NCBI RefSeq assembly: GCF_009834875.1
Contig: NZ_WVHT01000003.1
Coordinates: 248,001 to 312,000 of the forward strand
DNA length: 64,000 nt
Direction: 5' to 3'
From: Hufsiella arboris
GTDB lineage: Bacteria; Bacteroidota; Bacteroidia; Sphingobacteriales; Sphingobacteriaceae
Shown piece by piece: positions 63,798 to 64,000 of this stretch; positions within the stretch are counted from its first letter, which is position 1; each line of letters starts with the position of its first letter. A program made the position numbers and the translations under genes. The notes beneath the pieces are model-generated. The model made no database searches, was not told where the DNA came from, and saw only the letters and a list, made by a program, of their open reading frames with translations.

Positions 63798-64000
63798 TTA
63801 AAAACCAACATTCACACCCAAAGTATAAGTTCGCGGACGAGGGTAAAGATTATAGTCAATACCAGAACTTAATTCAGGATCCAATCCTTTGTAATTAGTT
63901 ATTGTAAACACATTTTGGCAATTTGCCGATATACGCAATGTGGCCGGGCTGTTAGGCGATAATTTGCCAAAGTTATAAGCCAATCCCAAGTTGTCCATTT
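63798..64000 (-). CDS. SusC-type TonB-dependent receptor (C-terminal fragment)
   Basis: The last 66 codons or so of a receptor whose start lies beyond the window. The sequence LRISANCQNVFTITNYKGLD followed by DPELSSGIDYNLYPRPRTYT and the ending TLGVNVGF is the standard C-terminal beta-strand series of SusC proteins (final Phe). SusC imports maltooligosaccharides with TonB. It is immediately upstream of susD. Confidence 0.95.
   Translation of the reverse strand, partial: MDNLGLAYNFGKLSPNSPATLRISANCQNVFTITNYKGLDPELSSGIDYNLYPRPRTYTLGVNVGF

Overview
The window looks like chromosomal DNA from a Bacteroidota species, most likely in the Sphingobacteriaceae (Mucilaginibacter/Pedobacter-like). Four observations support this: a SusC/SusD/SusE-type polysaccharide locus, a prs-rplY-pth housekeeping order, SpI/SpII-exported glycosidases, and promoters of the Bacteroidota type (TTTG, about 20 nt, TAnnTTTG). 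No phage, integrase or CRISPR array was seen.

Layout. 1-3.6 kb: a truncated outer-membrane beta-barrel gene, then pth, rplY and prs behind tRNA-Gln. 3.7-7.9 kb: a DUF2723 GT-C membrane protein and accA. 8-17.9 kb: an amino-sugar island. It holds a NagP-like transporter, a GlcNAc-kinase-like protein and a NagB-LmbE fusion in one operon, facing a secreted GH20 hexosaminidase, with a GH9 enzyme and a PfkB kinase next to it. 17.9-19.3 kb: tandem identical tRNA-Asn genes, a GNAT acetyltransferase and a degenerate receiver protein. 19.4-27.7 kb: clpC, ettA, a fused otsA-otsB, an orphan small protein, a second BadF-type kinase and a receiver protein. 27.7-33.3 kb: a tripartite RND efflux operon. 33.4-42.3 kb: M61 peptidase, acyl-CoA ligase, gamma-glutamyltransferase, a toxin-antitoxin remnant whose Doc/Fic toxin carries a nonsense codon, ppnP and a CE2-like esterase. 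42.9-49.6 kb: a MarR-headed beta-oxidation operon (FadB-like, thiolase, acyl-CoA dehydrogenase), interrupted by a small GIY-YIG nuclease gene surrounded by about 100-bp REPIN-like repeats. 49.6-64 kb: a membrane-anchored unknown, then a starch/maltodextrin utilisation locus read leftward (susC end, susD, susE, GH13, pgmB, GH65, GH13, sugar permease, GH15).

How the genes work together. In the Sus-like locus, starch is bound and trimmed at the surface and in the periplasm. Maltodextrin or maltose is then imported and cleaved by phosphorolysis (GH65), and the beta-glucose-1-P is isomerised by PgmB. In the amino-sugar island, GH20 (and perhaps GH9) releases GlcNAc or GlcN. The NagP-like permease imports it, a BadF-family kinase phosphorylates it, and NagB-LmbE converts it; no nagA is seen nearby, so the LmbE domain may supply the deacetylase step (inference). 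The most unusual feature is the GIY-YIG gene with its repeats at 47.0-47.7 kb, which resembles in layout a REP/RAYT system but uses a different nuclease.
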